A DNA stretch of 64,000 nt from Begonia masoniana (GCA_022432975.1 CM039506.1:18942531-19006530); one strand, 5' to 3'. Shown: positions 22,356-40,400, counted from the stretch's first letter. Program-made: numbers and translations. Notes: a model not told the origin generated them from the sequence alone.

Positions 22356-22417
22356 CTATAAAAGATCAAAACAATAATCCTAAGAAATCAAATCAATAAA
22401 GCTATAAACAGACTTAC
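22356..22417 (-). other. putative 62-nt leader intron of outer element
   Basis: Minus-strand GTAAGT donor (22417) and TATAG acceptor (22356), the latter 12 nt before the gag ATG. Same layout as the introns proposed at 3997-4059 and 59104-59164. A weaker alternative acceptor (TTCTTAG) lies inside. Confidence 0.35.
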
Positions 22418-22488
22418 AGTTGATGAAGGATGTTCGCGTAGTGGCTGTGCAGTCGAGCAGTCTACAGAACCGATTTTAAAACCCGGGG

Positions 22489-22500
22489 GCTCTGATACCA
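22489..22500 (-). other. primer-binding site (initiator-Met tRNA) of outer element
   Basis: The minus strand reads TGGTATCAGAGC, four bases from the LTR end at 22505. Confidence 0.9.
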
Positions 22501-22504
22501 TAAT

Positions 22505-22828
22505 TGTAACACCGCTAATACTGTACCCAGTTTCCCCGTATAAATTTTTCATTTTATTTTACACTTTAAATAGACTTTACGCGGAATGAAATCTGAATTA
22601 GAATCGGGGTTCGTTTAGGAAATCATTTAAAACATATCTCAATTTAAATTAATAAAATTTAAAACAATTAAAACAATTAAATAAAAACAATGAAAACATT
22701 TTTCAATTCGGTTGAGGGCAAAACTGGAAGACGGAGGCAAAAGGAGTAGAGACCGATTGCTGGGCCTCAGCAGCGATCGGTTGCTGAGGCTATGAGCCTC
22801 AGCAGCGATCAGTCGCTGAGGCCATGAG
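22505..22828 (-). repeat. 5' LTR of outer element, inner piece
   Basis: tgtaacaccgctaatactg through the start of the 32-bp palindromic repeat, matching 11408-11730. It is cut at 22828 by the plus-strand CRM-like element; ATGAG (22824-22828) is the left target duplication. Confidence 0.92.
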
Positions 22829-23036
22829 TGATGTGGGCAAGGATGGCATTGAAGAAGAGTTGGGCCAAGAAGAATACTTAATGGAGTTGAAAATACCAAA
22901 TGGACCTATCACTAAAGCTCGGGCCAAGAAGCTTCAAGAAGAAGTCCAAAATAACTTATTTCAAGAACCAAGACCACTTGAAGAAATGGGCCTTAAAGTT
23001 ATTAATGTGTTACAAATACAAATGGAGTTTGATTAG
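22829..23036 (+). other. LTR-encoded integrase C-terminal tail (open in 5' LTR only)
   Basis: A frame entering the LTR at its first bases reads DVGKDGIEEELGQE..., then GPITKARAKKLQEE, and stops at 23036. The GPIT(K/R)(A/S)RAKK motif is the tail of CRM-type integrases, whose pol ends inside the 3' LTR. The copy in this element's own 3' LTR (31504 on) is broken by indels, so here it survives only as a non-functional copy in the 5' LTR. Confidence 0.7.
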
Positions 23037-23550
23037 GCCCAAATTAAGCAAAGAAGGCTCTAGAATGAGTAATTTCGAAGTGACATCCACTAGGCATTTA
23101 ATATTGGCATAGAGAAGGCCAAAAGGTGTTTTGATGGTTTCCAAGAAGGCTGAACCTAGACCATATTAGAAGCAAAGTTCTTTCTCATGTTTTCAAGGCT
23201 ATTTAATGCCTATTCTAGACTATTCTTGTAAGCCTATAAATACTTGGAGTTCTTCATTGTAAGACACACTAGAATGAGAATTATCTTGTGAGAATTTCCT
23301 CCAAACTGTTCTTCTGTAGAACTTGCGGAAATTTCAAGTGCAACCACTTGATTTCCAACCCTTATAATATTGGTTTCTTGCTCTTCCATAGCAACGGGGT
23401 CAATATTCCTTTCTTGATACTATTGGTTTCTGGTTGTCATATAACCAGGGGTCATTAGTCCTAAACTTTGAAACTACTATTGGGCGATCCTGAAGTTGAT
23501 TCCATCTATTGACGTTGGGTCTCACAACAAGTTTGTTGAGGTTTGCATCA
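22829..23550 (+). repeat. 5' LTR of CRM-like element (722 bp)
   Basis: tgatgtgggcaaggatgg ... gtttgcatca followed by the PBS. Compared with the 3' LTR, the first 250 bp or so differ by many small indels and substitutions, while the remaining 450 bp are almost identical. Confidence 0.93.
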
Positions 23551-23552
23551 TT

Positions 23553-23564
23553 TGGTATCAGAGC
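23553..23564 (+). other. primer-binding site (initiator-Met tRNA)
   Basis: TGGTATCAGAGC two bases after the 5' LTR. The next 120 bp (to 23685) are leader sequence with no gene. Confidence 0.92.
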
Positions 23565-23684
23565 CTAGACATCCAATTGGAGGTTTTGTTTATCGTCTAG
23601 TGCTTAATTTCTTTTATTTCAATTTCCTCTTTGTTGTTGATCCATAATTTCATATCTTTGTTCTTGCTTCCATTGATAGTTTAT

Positions 23685-23685
<1 letters not shown>

Positions 23686-23740
<55 letters not shown>
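23686..23740 (+). repeat. 55-nt poly(A) run at satellite junction
   Basis: Uninterrupted A between the element's leader (gtttatc) and the first satellite monomer (ccgaagtt). The expected gag N-terminal coding sequence is missing from this position. Confidence 0.97.
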
Positions 23741-23742
<2 letters not shown>

Positions 23743-25607
23743 GAAGTTATCCATTTCACCTTCAAGGCTTTAACTTGAAGTGATGAGAACGAAGTGTATT
23801 GAGGACCCAATAAGCTTCATGGACGCGTAATTAGGACTTAGTAATGCGTTTGATGAAGTAAAAGAACCTTCACTTCAATCGATTTGTTTCAAAAGAACTG
23901 AACGTATCAAGCTAATGAGGTTGACTGTTACATGACTTGTTGTTACAACCGAAGTTATCCATTTCACCTTCAAGGCTTTAACTTGAAGTGATGAGAACGA
24001 AGTGTATTGAGGACCCAATAAGCTTCATGGACGCGTAATTAGGACTTAGTAATGCGTTTGATGAAGTAAAAGAACCTTCACTTCAATCGATTTGTTTCAA
24101 AAGAACTGAACGTATCAAGCTAATGAGGTTGACTGTTACATGACTTGTTGTTACAACCGAAGTTATCCATTTCACCTTCAAGGCTTTAACTTGAAGTGAT
24201 GAGAACGAAGTGTATTGAGGACCCAATAAGCTTCATGGACGCGTAATTAGGACTTAGTAATGCGTTTGATGAAGTAAAAGAACCTTCACTTCAATCGATT
24301 TGTTCCAAAAGAACTGAACGTATCAAGCTAATGAGGTTGACTGTTACATGACTTGTTGTTACAACCGAAGTTATCCATTTCACCTTCAAGGCTTTAACTT
24401 GAAGTGATGAGAACGAAGTGTATTGAGGACCCAATAAGCTTCATGGACGCGTAATTAGGACTTAGTAATGCGTTTGATGAAGTAAAAGAACCTTCACTTC
24501 AATCGATTTGTTTCAAAAGAACTGAACGTATCAAGCTAATGAGGTTGACTGTTACATGACTTGTTGTTACAACCGAAGTTATCCATTTCACCTTCAAGGC
24601 TTTAACTTGAAGTGATGAGAACGAAGTGTATTGAGGACCCAATAAGCTTCATGGACGCGTAATTAGGACTTAGTAATGCGTTTGATGAAGTAAAAGAACC
24701 TTCACTTCAATCGATTTGTTTCAAAAGAACTGAACGTATCAAGCTAATGAGGTTGACTGTTACATGACTTGTTGTTACAACCGAAGTTATCCATTTCACC
24801 TTCAAGGCTTTAACTTGAAGTGATGAGAACGAAGTGTATTGAGGACCCAATAAGCTTCATGGACGCGTAATTAGGACTTAGTAATGCGTTTGATGAAGTA
24901 AAAGAACCTTCACTTCAATCGATTTGTTTCAAAAGAACTGAACGTATCAAGCTAATGAGGTTGACTGTTACATGACTTGTTGTTACAACCGAAGTTATCC
25001 ATTTCACCTTCAAGGCTTTAACTTGAAGTGATGAGAACGAAGTGTATTGAGGACCCAATAAGCTTCATGGACGCGTAATTAGGACTTAGTAATGCGTTTG
25101 ATGAAGTAAAAGAACCTTCACTTCAATCGATTTGTTCCAAAAGAACTGAACGTATCAAGCTAATGAGGTTGACTGTTACATGACTTGTTGTTACAACCGA
25201 AGTTATCCATTTCACCTTCAAGGCTTTAACTTGAAGTGATGAGAACGAAGTGTATTGAGGACCCAATAAGCTTCATGGACGCGTAATTAGGACTTAGTAA
25301 TGCGTTTGATGAAGTAAAAGAACCTTCACTTCAATCGATTTGTTTCAAAAGAACTGAACGTATCAAGCTAATGAGGTTGACTGTTACATGACTTGTTGTT
25401 ACAACCGAAGTTATCCATTTCACCTTCAAGGCTTTAACTTGAAGTGATGAGAACGAAGTGTATTGAGGACCCAATAAGCTTCATGGACGCGTAATTAGGA
25501 CTTAGTAATGCGTTTGATGAAGTAAAAGAACCTTCACTTCAATCGATTTGTTTCAAAAGAACTGAACGTATCAAGCTAATGAGGTTGACTGTTACATGAC
25601 TTGTTTT
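23741..25607 (+). repeat. 208-bp satellite block inside CRM-like element, 9 near-identical monomers
   Basis: Starts of ccgaagttatcc are exactly 208 bp apart (23741, 23949, 24157 and on). The only recurring variant I see is tttcaaaag versus ttccaaaag, the latter in the third and seventh copies. The block has almost a whole number of monomers (1867 bp against 1872). It replaces the gag N-terminus: gag sequence resumes at once with tgccataactcttcggag (the CHNYSE-type motif). Confidence 0.96.
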
Positions 25608-30256
<4,649 letters not shown>

Positions 30257-30258
<2 letters not shown>

Positions 30259-30820
30259 AGTTATCCATTTCACCTTCAAGGCTTTAACTTGAAGTGATGA
30301 GAACGAAGTGTATTGAGGACCCAATAAGCTTCATGGACGCGTAATTAGGACTTAGTAATGCGTTTGATGAAGTAAAAGAACCTTCACTTCAATCGATTTG
30401 TTTCAAAAGAACTGAACGTATCAAGCTAATGAGGTTGACTGTTACATGACTTGTTGTTACAACCGAAGTTATCCATTTCACCTTCAAGGCTTTAACTTGA
30501 AGTGATGAGAACGAAGTGTATTGAGGACCCAATAAGCTTCATGGACGCGTAATTAGGACTTAGTAATGCGTTTGATGAAGTAAAAGAACCTTCACTTCAA
30601 TCGATTTGTTTCAAAAGAACTGAACGTATCAAGCTAATGAGGTTGACTGTTACATGACTTGTTGTTACAACCGAAGTTATCCATTTCACCTTCAAGGCTT
30701 TAACTTGAAGTGATGAGAACGAAGTGTATTGAGGACCCAATAAGCTTCATGGACGCGTAATTAGGACTTAGTAATGCGTTTGATGAAGTAAAAGAACCTT
30801 CACTTCAATCGATTGTTCCA
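30257..30820 (+). repeat. 208-bp satellite block, about 2.7 monomers, inside integrase
   Basis: Monomers identical in type to 23741-25607 (with tttcaaaag). The left junction shares gaa with the integrase sequence (atctcgg|aa), and the right junction shares ttccaaaa, so both edges have microhomology. Confidence 0.95.
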
Positions 30821-31102
30821 AAAACAATAGTTAGTGATCGAGACGCTAAGTTTTAGAATTTTGGCGAGTTTCTGTCGGGTTAAGTTAGGGACAACTTTGC
30901 ATTTTCTACTATTGCGCCCCACAAAACGATGGACAACCGACGGTTGTTAAACAGGACCCTAGGAACTCTTTTACGAGCAGTAATAAAGAATCATTTAAAC
31001 TCATTGGGCAGATGTATTCTTTTATGAGTTTGCCTACCTAGAACAATGCATTATTCTACTTCTGATTCTCCTTTTGAAATGTTTATGGTTTTCATCTCGG
31101 AA
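30816..31102 (+). repeat. 287-bp direct duplication of integrase segment (other copy 29972-30258)
   Basis: ttccaaaaa-acaatag ... tttatggttttcatctcgga occurs on both sides of the satellite block and differs at about one position (agtgagtg versus agttagtg). Normal element sequence continues after the second copy (actcatggatttacg). Confidence 0.96.
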
Positions 31103-31503
31103 CTCATGGATTTACGTCCATTGGCCATTAATGAGACCAGTAACCTCAATGGGAGAAGAAGCACGGATTGGTAAAGAAGAAACTCTGAAGCCGCACGTCA
31201 GCATATCATCCAACGGATATGAGCAAGCTGCTGCCCATGCAAACAAAGTGAAAGAAAGCCATCAATTTTAAACAAGGAGATTTGGTTTGGTTTCATTTTC
31301 AGTACAAGAAGTTTTCCCCAAACCAAAGAAGAAAGTTTGTAAACTCATCCTCGTGAGAGGACCATTCCAAGTTTTGGAAAAGATTAATGATAAGGCTTAT
31401 ATCATTCGAGTCATACCATGATTATCAAGGAGTGCTACTTTCTGTAACTGACCTCTTCTTGTCTATGTAGGCCGATTCGAGACGAGTTTTCAAGAGAGGG
31501 AGA
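31103..31503 (+). pseudogene. integrase C-terminal remnant and PPT of CRM-like element
   Basis: Pieces such as FKQGDLVW near 31270, NQRRKF near 31325 and KINDKAYIIRV near 31380 match the integrase C-terminal domain (compare FEPGDLVW at 16753-18018). Frameshifted. Ends with the polypurine tract AAGAGAGGGAGA. Confidence 0.8.
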
Positions 31504-32218
31504 TGATGTGGGCTAAGGATGCATGAAGAAGAGTGGGCCAAGAAGGAATACCTTAATGGGAGTTGAAATAATTACTAACGGACCTATCATAGAGCTCGGG
31601 CCAAGAGCTCAAGAAGACGTCCAAAATAACGTATTCAAGAACCACGACCACATGAAGCAAGGGCTTAAAGTTAGAATGTGTTACAAATCCAAATGGAGTT
31701 TGATTGGCCCAACTAAGCAAGAAGGCTATGAATGAGTAATTCGAAGTGACATCCACTAGGCATTTAAGTATTGGCATAGAGAAGGCCAAAAGGTGTTTTG
31801 ATGGTTTCCAAGAAAGCTGAACCTAGACCATATTAGAAGCAAAGTTCTTTCTCATGTTTTCAAGGCTATTTAATGCCTATTCTAGACTATTCTTGTAAGC
31901 CTATAAATACTTGGGAGTTCTTCATTGTAAGACACACTAGAATGAGAATTATCTTGTGAGAATTTCCTCCAAACTGTTCTTCTGTAGAACTTGCGGAAAT
32001 TTCAAGTGAAACCACTTGATTTCCAACCCTTATAATATTGGTTTCTTGCTCTTCCATAGCAACGGGGTCAATATTCCTTTCTTGATACTATTGGTTTCTG
32101 GTTGTCATATAACCAGGGGTCATTAGTCCTAAACTTTGAAACTACTATTGGGCGATCCTGAAGTTGATTCCATCTATTGACGTTGGGTCTCACAACAAGT
32201 TTGTTGAGGTTTGCATCA
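31504..32218 (+). repeat. 3' LTR of CRM-like element (715 bp)
   Basis: tgatgtgggctaagg ... tttgcatca, followed by the ATGAG target duplication (32219-32223). Pairs with 22829-23550. Confidence 0.93.
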
Positions 32219-34475
32219 ATGAGCCTCAGCAGCGACTGATCGCTGAGGCCATGAGCCTCAGCAGCGATCGGTTGCTGAGGCCATGAGCCTCAGCAGCGAC
32301 TGATCGCTGAGGCCATGAGCCTCAGTAGCGATCGGTCGCTGCAGTAAGCAGCAATCGATCGCTGCCAGCGATCGAACCAGAAATCGATCGCTGCAGTGAT
32401 CAAAACACACATCCTCTCCGGAATTTGAGATTCCAGAGAGCAAACCCTTCAGACTTTCAAGCTCTCTGGAATCCGATTCCAAAGAGCCACCACTTCATAC
32501 ATTCAAGCTCTCTGGAATCCGATTCCAGAGAGCAAACACTTCATATATTCTACACCTTTCCTCACCCATAAACACTTGCACTTTTAACTTAACTTAATCA
32601 AAACTTATTCCTAAATTCATCCAACATACAGCGAACTTTGCGGAATCCAACTGCATGGATACGTTCAAAACATCGATAAATACTTCTAAGCAGTTTCAAT
32701 AAAAACATTTCAAAACGTTTTATAAACAATTTCAAAACATAGCTTATCCACTACCAGAACCAAACATCCTATAACGTCTATACAATTTAACCAAAAACAT
32801 CCAGATAATCCTCAAAATACCTACACAACCCCAAACCCTCAAACACATATATACTTCCCCCACGGGTCGGTAAGCATCGACTGCGCAACACACCATCGCA
32901 ATCCATCATTCGTCAACTGCCTCATGCCTCAGGAGGAGGAAGCTCGTCCTCACCTGTTCCTCGTAAACACCTACACCATACAGACATCTATGAGATAAAA
33001 ATCTCAGTAAGCTCTAGTAAATGCAAATGCGTGCTGTGCATATGAATCTGTAAATCATGCATTGTTTTCTTTACTTTGCTTTACTTTACTTTACTTTGCT
33101 TTGCTTTGCTATAAACTGTATACCGAAGGGCCATTGCTTTACTTTACTTGCTTTGCTTTTGGCTATAAACAGAATACCGAAGGCCATTTAAACTATATAC
33201 CGAAGGGTCATTTAAACTGTATACCGTAGGGACATCATTTCTTTGCATTTACTTTAAAACGTCGTGCGGAAATTCGTTTTCATGACATTTGAAACACGTG
33301 ATGCATGAACAGATATGAACGCAAAATAAACAATCAACATGCATACCATCAAGACCGAAATAGAGTAACCTAGAACAATTATAAACCTATCTACCCGACC
33401 AAAGCAAATTAAACAAACAATCCATTGAGATCCTCGACGCTACATCGAAGTACGGTGTAGGCCAATCGGCCAGAGAAGATCACGAGAACTTACCTCGCGT
33501 CCGTTGCAGCTCAAGCTCCGTCCACGAGCGTTGTTTGTCTGAGGCAAAACACAACGATCATCTATATCACGTGTTTAAACTTCTAATCATCCGAATTCAA
33601 CAAAACCTTAACTAAGGAAACTTCCTAGAGCTCTAGTCCAATTCTTTGAGCTATTTATTCGAGCAATTTACGCTCGGCACCTCAATTCACAATTTACAAG
33701 TTTTTCCCGAAAATCCTTAAATTCTCAAATTTAACATTTTTCCACAATTCGAGTTAACTTCGTCCAATAACGTTTAATACGTTCAATACGTCCTTAAACT
33801 ATAAGGACCTATCGATTTCGAACCCTAAATCTCGATTTTTAACGAAACCTAAACGAAACCCTAATTATTTAACTTCATTAGAACTGAAAACTAACGTCCG
33901 AAAGCTGTAGAATCTTACCTAGGACGTTGATCGGAGGAGAAAACGTGAAGAACCGGAGGAAGAACGGAGGAAAACGGAGGTCGAATCGTCGAGAACCGTC
34001 GACGGGCAGAGAGGAGGGCGCTCTCAGGTCTTCGTGAACGCCAGAGGAGAAATGGAAAAGCGAGGGAGAGAAGAGAGAAATTGTTATTTTATAAATTGGT
34101 TTGGCAGATTACCGTTTTGCCCTTACATTATTTTTATATTAGTTTTGTCGTTCGTTTCGTTAATTAACTAGCTATTTAGCTTCTCCAAATTCTCTTATTT
34201 CACCAATAGTCCAACTTACTATTGCGATCTAACAAGACTATCCGTTCGCAAAACGGACCTTGTTTACATTTTACGAGAACGTCTTCACATTACGAGAATG
34301 TATTTACTCGGAATATAGCGTCAAACTCTGAAAATTCTCATAATTTCCTTAAAATCCAAATTAATATTAGGATCATAATGGTGCTTTCTTTTCGTGAAAC
34401 GGGCTTGATTTGACATACTTACAAAAATGCCATTATATATTAAAATTATAATATCCAGAAAAGCTGGATATTACA
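32219..34475 (-). repeat. 5' LTR of outer element, outer piece
   Basis: Resumes the 32-bp palindromic repeat after the inserted element and matches 11730-14049 almost throughout, including the ataccgaagggccatt microsatellite (33060-33240) and the TATA region (about 34085). Ends ggatattaca, followed by GAAGC and satellite. No gene. Confidence 0.93.
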
Positions 34476-37400
34476 GAAGCTATCCATTTAACCTTTAAGG
34501 CTTTAACTTGAAGTGATGAGAACGAATGCATTGAGACCCAATAAGTTTCATGGACGTGTAATTAGGACTTAGTAATGCGTTTGATGAAGTAAAAGACCTT
34601 CAGTTCAATCGATTTGTTCCAAAACAACCTGAACGTATCAAGCTAATGAGGTTGACTGTTACATGACTTGTTGTTACAACCGAAGTTATCCATTTCATCT
34701 TCAAGGCTTTAACTTGAAGTGATGAGAACGAAGTGTATTGAGGACCCAATAAGCTTCATGGACGCGTAATTAGGACTTAGTAATGCGTTTGATGAAGTAA
34801 AAGAACCTTCACTTCAATCGATTTGTTCCAAAACAACAGAACGTATCAAGCTAATGAGGTTGAATGTTACATGACTTGTTACAACCGAAGTTATCCATTT
34901 CAACTTCAAGGCTTTAACTCGAAGTGATGAGAACGAAGTGTATTGAGGACCCAATAAGTTTCATGGACGCGTAATTAGGACTTAGTAATGCGTTTGATGA
35001 AGTAAAAGAACCTTCACTTCAATCGATTTGTTCCAAAAGAACTGAACGTATCAAGCTAATGAGGTTGACTGTTACATGACTTGTTGTTACAACTGAAGTT
35101 ATCCATTTGACCTTTAAGGCTTTAACTTGAAGAGATCAGAACGAAGTGTATTGAGGACCCTGTAAGCTTTATGGACGCGTAATTAGGACTTAGTAATGCG
35201 TTTGATGAAGTAAAAGAACATTCACTTCAATCGATTTTTTCCAAAAGAACTGAACTTCACAAGCTAATGAGGTTGACTGTTACATGACTTGTTGTTACAA
35301 CCGAAGTTATCCATTTCACCTTCAAGGCTTTAACTTGAAGAGATCAGAACGAAGTGTATTGAGGACCCAACAAGCTTCATGGACGCGTAATTAGGACTTA
35401 GTAATGCGTTTGATGAAGTAAAAGAACATTCACTTCAATCGATTTTTTCCAAAAGAACTGAACTTCACAAGCTAATGAGGTTGACTGTTACATGACTTGT
35501 TGTTACAACCGAAGTTATCCATTTCACCTTCAAGGCTTTAACTTGAAGTGACAAGAACAAAGTGTATTGAGGACCCAATAAGCTTCATGGACGCGAAATT
35601 AGGACTTAGTAATTCGTTTGATGAATTAAAAGAACATTCACTTCAATCGATTTGTTCCAATTGAACTGAACATATCAAGCTAATGAGATTGACTGTTACA
35701 TGACTTGTTGTTACAACCGAAGTCATCCATTTCACCTTCAAGGGTTTAATTTGAAATGATGAGAACGAAGTGTATTGAGGACTCAATAAGCTTCATAGAC
35801 GCGTAATTAGGACTTAGTAATGCGTTTGATGAAGTAAAAGAACCTTCACTTCAATCGATTTGTTTCAAAAGAACTGAACGTATCAAGCTAATGAGGTTGA
35901 CTGTCACATGACTTGTTGTTACAACTGAAGTTAACCATTTCACCTTCAAGGCCTTAACTTGAAGTGATGAGAACGAAGTGTATTGATGACCAAATAAGCT
36001 TCATGGACGCGTAATTAGGACTAAGTAATACGTTTGATGAAGTAAAAGAACATTCACTTCAATCTATTTGTTCCAAAAGAACTGAACGTATCAAGCTAAT
36101 GAGGTTGACTGTTACATGACTTGTTGTTACATCCGAAGTTATCCATTTCACCTTCAAGGCTTTAACATGAAGAGATCAGAACGAAGTGTATTGAGGACCC
36201 AATAAGCTTCATGGATGCGTAATTAGGACTTAGTAATGGGTTTGATGAAGTAAAAGAACATTCCCTACAATCGATTTGTTCCAAAAGAACTGAACGTATC
36301 AAGCTAATGAGGTTGACTGTTACATGACTTGTTGTTACAACTGAAGTTATCCATTTCACCTTCAAGGCCTTAACTTGAAGTGATGAAAACGAAGTGTATT
36401 GATGACCCAATAAGCTTCATGGACGCGTGATTAGGACTTAGTAATGCGTTTGATGAAGTAAAAGAACCTTCACTTCAATCGATCTATTCCAAAACAACTG
36501 AACGTATCAAGCTAATGAGGTTGACTGTTACATGACTTGTTGTTACAAACGAATTTATCCATTTCACCTTTAAGGCTTTAACTTGAAGTGATGAAAACAA
36601 AGTGTATTGAGTACCCAATAAGCTTCATTAACGCGTAACTAGGACTTAGTAATGCGTTTGATGAAGTAAAAGAACCTTCACTTCAATCGATTTGTTTCAA
36701 AAGTACCGAACGTATCAAGCTAATGAGGTTGACTTTACATGACTTGTTGTTACAACCGAAGTTATCCATTTCACCTTCAAGGCTTTAACTTGAAGTGACG
36801 AGAACCAAGTGTATTGAGAACCCAATAAGCTTTATGGACGCGTAATTAGGACTTAGTAATGCATTTGATAAATTAAAAGAACATTCACTTCAATCGATTT
36901 GATCCAAAAAAACTGAACGTATCACGCTAATGAGGTTGACTGTTACATGACTTGTTGTTACATCCGAAGTTATCCATTTCACCTTCAAGGCTTTAACTTG
37001 AAGAGATCAGAACGAAGTGTATTGAGGACCCAATAAGCTTCATGGATGCGTAATTAGGACTTAGTAATGCGTTTGATGAAGTAAAAGAACATTCACTACA
37101 ATCGATTTGTTACAAAAGAACTGAACGCATCAAGCTAATGAGGTTGACTGTTACATGACTTGTTGTTACAACTGAAGTTATCCATTTCACCTTCAAGGCC
37201 TTAACTTGAAGTGATGAGAACGAAGTGTATTGATGACCAAATAAGCTTCATTGACGCGTGATTAGGACTTAGTAATGCGTTTGATGAAGTAAAAGAACCT
37301 TCACTTCAATCGATTTGTTCCAAAAGAACTGAACGTATCAAGCTAATGAAGTTGACTGTTACATGACTTGTTGTTACAACCGAAGTCATCCATTTCACCT

Positions 37401-40400
37401 TCAAGGCTTTAACTTGAAGTGATGAGAACGAAGTTTATTGAGGACATAATAAGCTTCATAGACGCGTAATTAGGACTTAGTAATGCGTTTGATGAAGTAA
37501 AAGAACTTTCACTTCAATCGATTTGTTTCAAAAGAACTGAACGTATCAAGCTAATGAGGTTGACTGTTATATGACTTGTTGTTACAACCGAAGTTATCCA
37601 TTTCACCTTCAAGGCTTTAACTTGAAGTGATGAGAACGAAGTGTATTGAGGACCCATTAAGCTTTATGGACGCGTAATTAGCACTAAGTAATACGTTTGA
37701 TGAAGTAAAAGAACATTCACTTCAATCGATTTGTTCCAAAAGAACTGAACGTATCAAGCTAATGAGGTTGACTGTTACATGACTTGTTGTTACAACTGAA
37801 GTTATCCATTTCCCCTTAAGGCCTTAACTTGAAGTGATGAGAAAGAAGTGTATTGATGACCAAATAAGCTTCTTGGACGCGTGATTCGGACTTAGTAATG
37901 CGTTTGATGAAGTAAAAGAACTTTCACTTCAATCGATTTGTTCCAAAAGAACTGAACGTATCAAGCTAATGAGGTTGACTGTTACATGACTTGTTGTTAC
38001 AACTGAAGTTGTCCATTTGACCTTTAAGGCTTTAACTTGAAGAGATCAGAACGAAGTGTATTGAGGACCCAACAAGCTTCATGGACGCGTAATTAGGACT
38101 TAGTAATGCGTTTGATGAAGTAAAAAAACATTCACTTCAATCGATTTGTTCCAAAAGAACTGAACGTCTCAAGCTAATGAGGTTGACGTTTATATGACTT
38201 GTTGTTACAACCGAAGTTATCCATTTCACCTTCAAGGCTTTAACTTAAAGAGATAAGAACGAAGTTTATTGAGGACCCAATAAGCTTCATGGACGCGTAA
38301 TTAGGACTTAGTAATGCGTTTGATGAAGTAAAAGAACATTCACTTCAATCGATTTGTTCCAAAAGAACTGAACGTATCAAGCTAATGAGGTTGACTGTTA
38401 CATGACTTGTTGTTACAACTGAAGTTATCCAATTCACCTTTAAGGCTTTAACTTGAAGAGATCAGAACGAAGTTTATTGAGGACCCAACAAGCTTCATGG
38501 ACGCGTAATTAGGACCTAGTAATGCGTTTGATGAAGTAAAAGAACATTCACTTCAATCGATTTGTTCCAAAAGAGCTGAACGTCTCAAGCTAATAAGGTT
38601 GACTGTTATATGACTTGTTGTTACAACCGAAGTTATCCATTACACCTTCAAGGCTTTAACTTGAAGAGATAAGAACGAAGTTTATTGAGGACCCAATAAG
38701 CTTCATGGACGCGTGATTAGCACTTAGTAATGCGTTTGATGAAGTAAAAGAACCTTCACTTCAATCGATTGTTTCCAAAACAACTAAACGTATCAAGCTA
38801 TTGAGGTAGACTATTACATGACTTGTTGTTACAACCGAAGTTATCATATTCACCTTCAATGCTTTAACTTGAAGTGATGAGAACGAAGTGCATTGAGGAC
38901 CCAATAAGCTTCATGGACGCGTAATTAGGACTTAGGAATGCGTTTGATGAAGTAAAAGACCTTCACTTCAATCGATTTGTTCCAGACAACATGAAAGTAT
39001 CAAGCTAATGAGGTTGACTGTTACATGACTTGTTGTTACAACCGACGTTATCCATTTCACCTTCAAGGCTATAACTTGAAGTGATGAGAACGAAGTGTAT
39101 TGAGGACCCAATAAGCTTCATGGACGCGTGAATTAGGACTTAGAATGCGTTTGATGAAGTAAAAGAACCTTCACTTCAATCGATTTGTTCCAGAAGAACT
39201 GAAAGTATCAAGCTAATGAGGTTGACTGTTACATGACTTGTTGTTACAACCGAAGTTATCCATTTCACCTTCAAGGCTATAACTTGAAGTGATGAGAACG
39301 AAGTGTATTGATGACCCAATAGCTTCATGGACGCGTGATTAGGACTTAGAAATGCGTTTGAATAAGTAAAAGAACACTTCACTTCATCGATTTGTTCCAA
39401 AAGAACGAACGTATCAAGCTAATGAGGTTTGACTGTTACTGACGTTGTTACAACCGTAAGTTATCCATTTCACCTTTAATGGCTTTAACTGAAAAGATCA
39501 AACGAAGTGTATTAGGACACAATAAGCTTCATGGGACCGTAATTAGACTTAGTAATGCGTTTGATGAAGTAAAAGAACATTCACTTCAATCGATTTTTTC
39601 AAAAGAACTGAATGATCAAGCTAATGAGGTTGACTGTTGCATGACTTGTTGTTACAACCGAAGTTATGCATTCCCTTTTGTTACAACCGAAGTATCCATT
39701 TCACCTTCAAGCTTTAACTTGAAGTGATGAGAACGAAGTGTATGAGGACCCAATAAGCTTCATGGACGCGTAATTAGGACTTAGTAATGCGTTGATGAAG
39801 TAAAAGAACCTTCACTTCAATCGATTTGTTCCAAAAGAACTGAACGTATCAAGCTAATGAGGTTGACTGTTACATGACTTGTTGTTACAACGAAGTTATC
39901 CATTTCACTTCAAGGCTTTAACTGAAGTGATGAGAACGAGTGTATTGAGGACCCAATAAGCTTCATGGACGCGTAATTAGGACTTAGTAATGCGTTGATG
40001 AAGTAAAAGAACTTCACTTCAATCGATTTGTTCAAAAGAACTGAACGTATCAAGCTAATGAGGTGACTGTTACATGACTGTTGTTACAACCGAAGTTATC
40101 CATTCACCTTCAAGGCTTAACTTGAAGTGATGAGAACGAAGTGTATTGAGGACCAATAAGCTTCATGGACGCGTAATAGGACTTAGAATGCGTTGATGAA
40201 GTAAAAGAACCTTCACTATCAATCGATTTGTTCTAAAAGAACTGAACGTATCAAGCTAATGAGGTTGACTGTTACATGACTTGTTGTTACAACCTGAAGT
40301 TATCCATTTCACCTTCAAGGCTTTAACTTGAAGTGATGAGAACGAAGTGTATTGAGGACCAATAAGCTCATCATGGACGCGTAATTAGGACTTAGTAATG

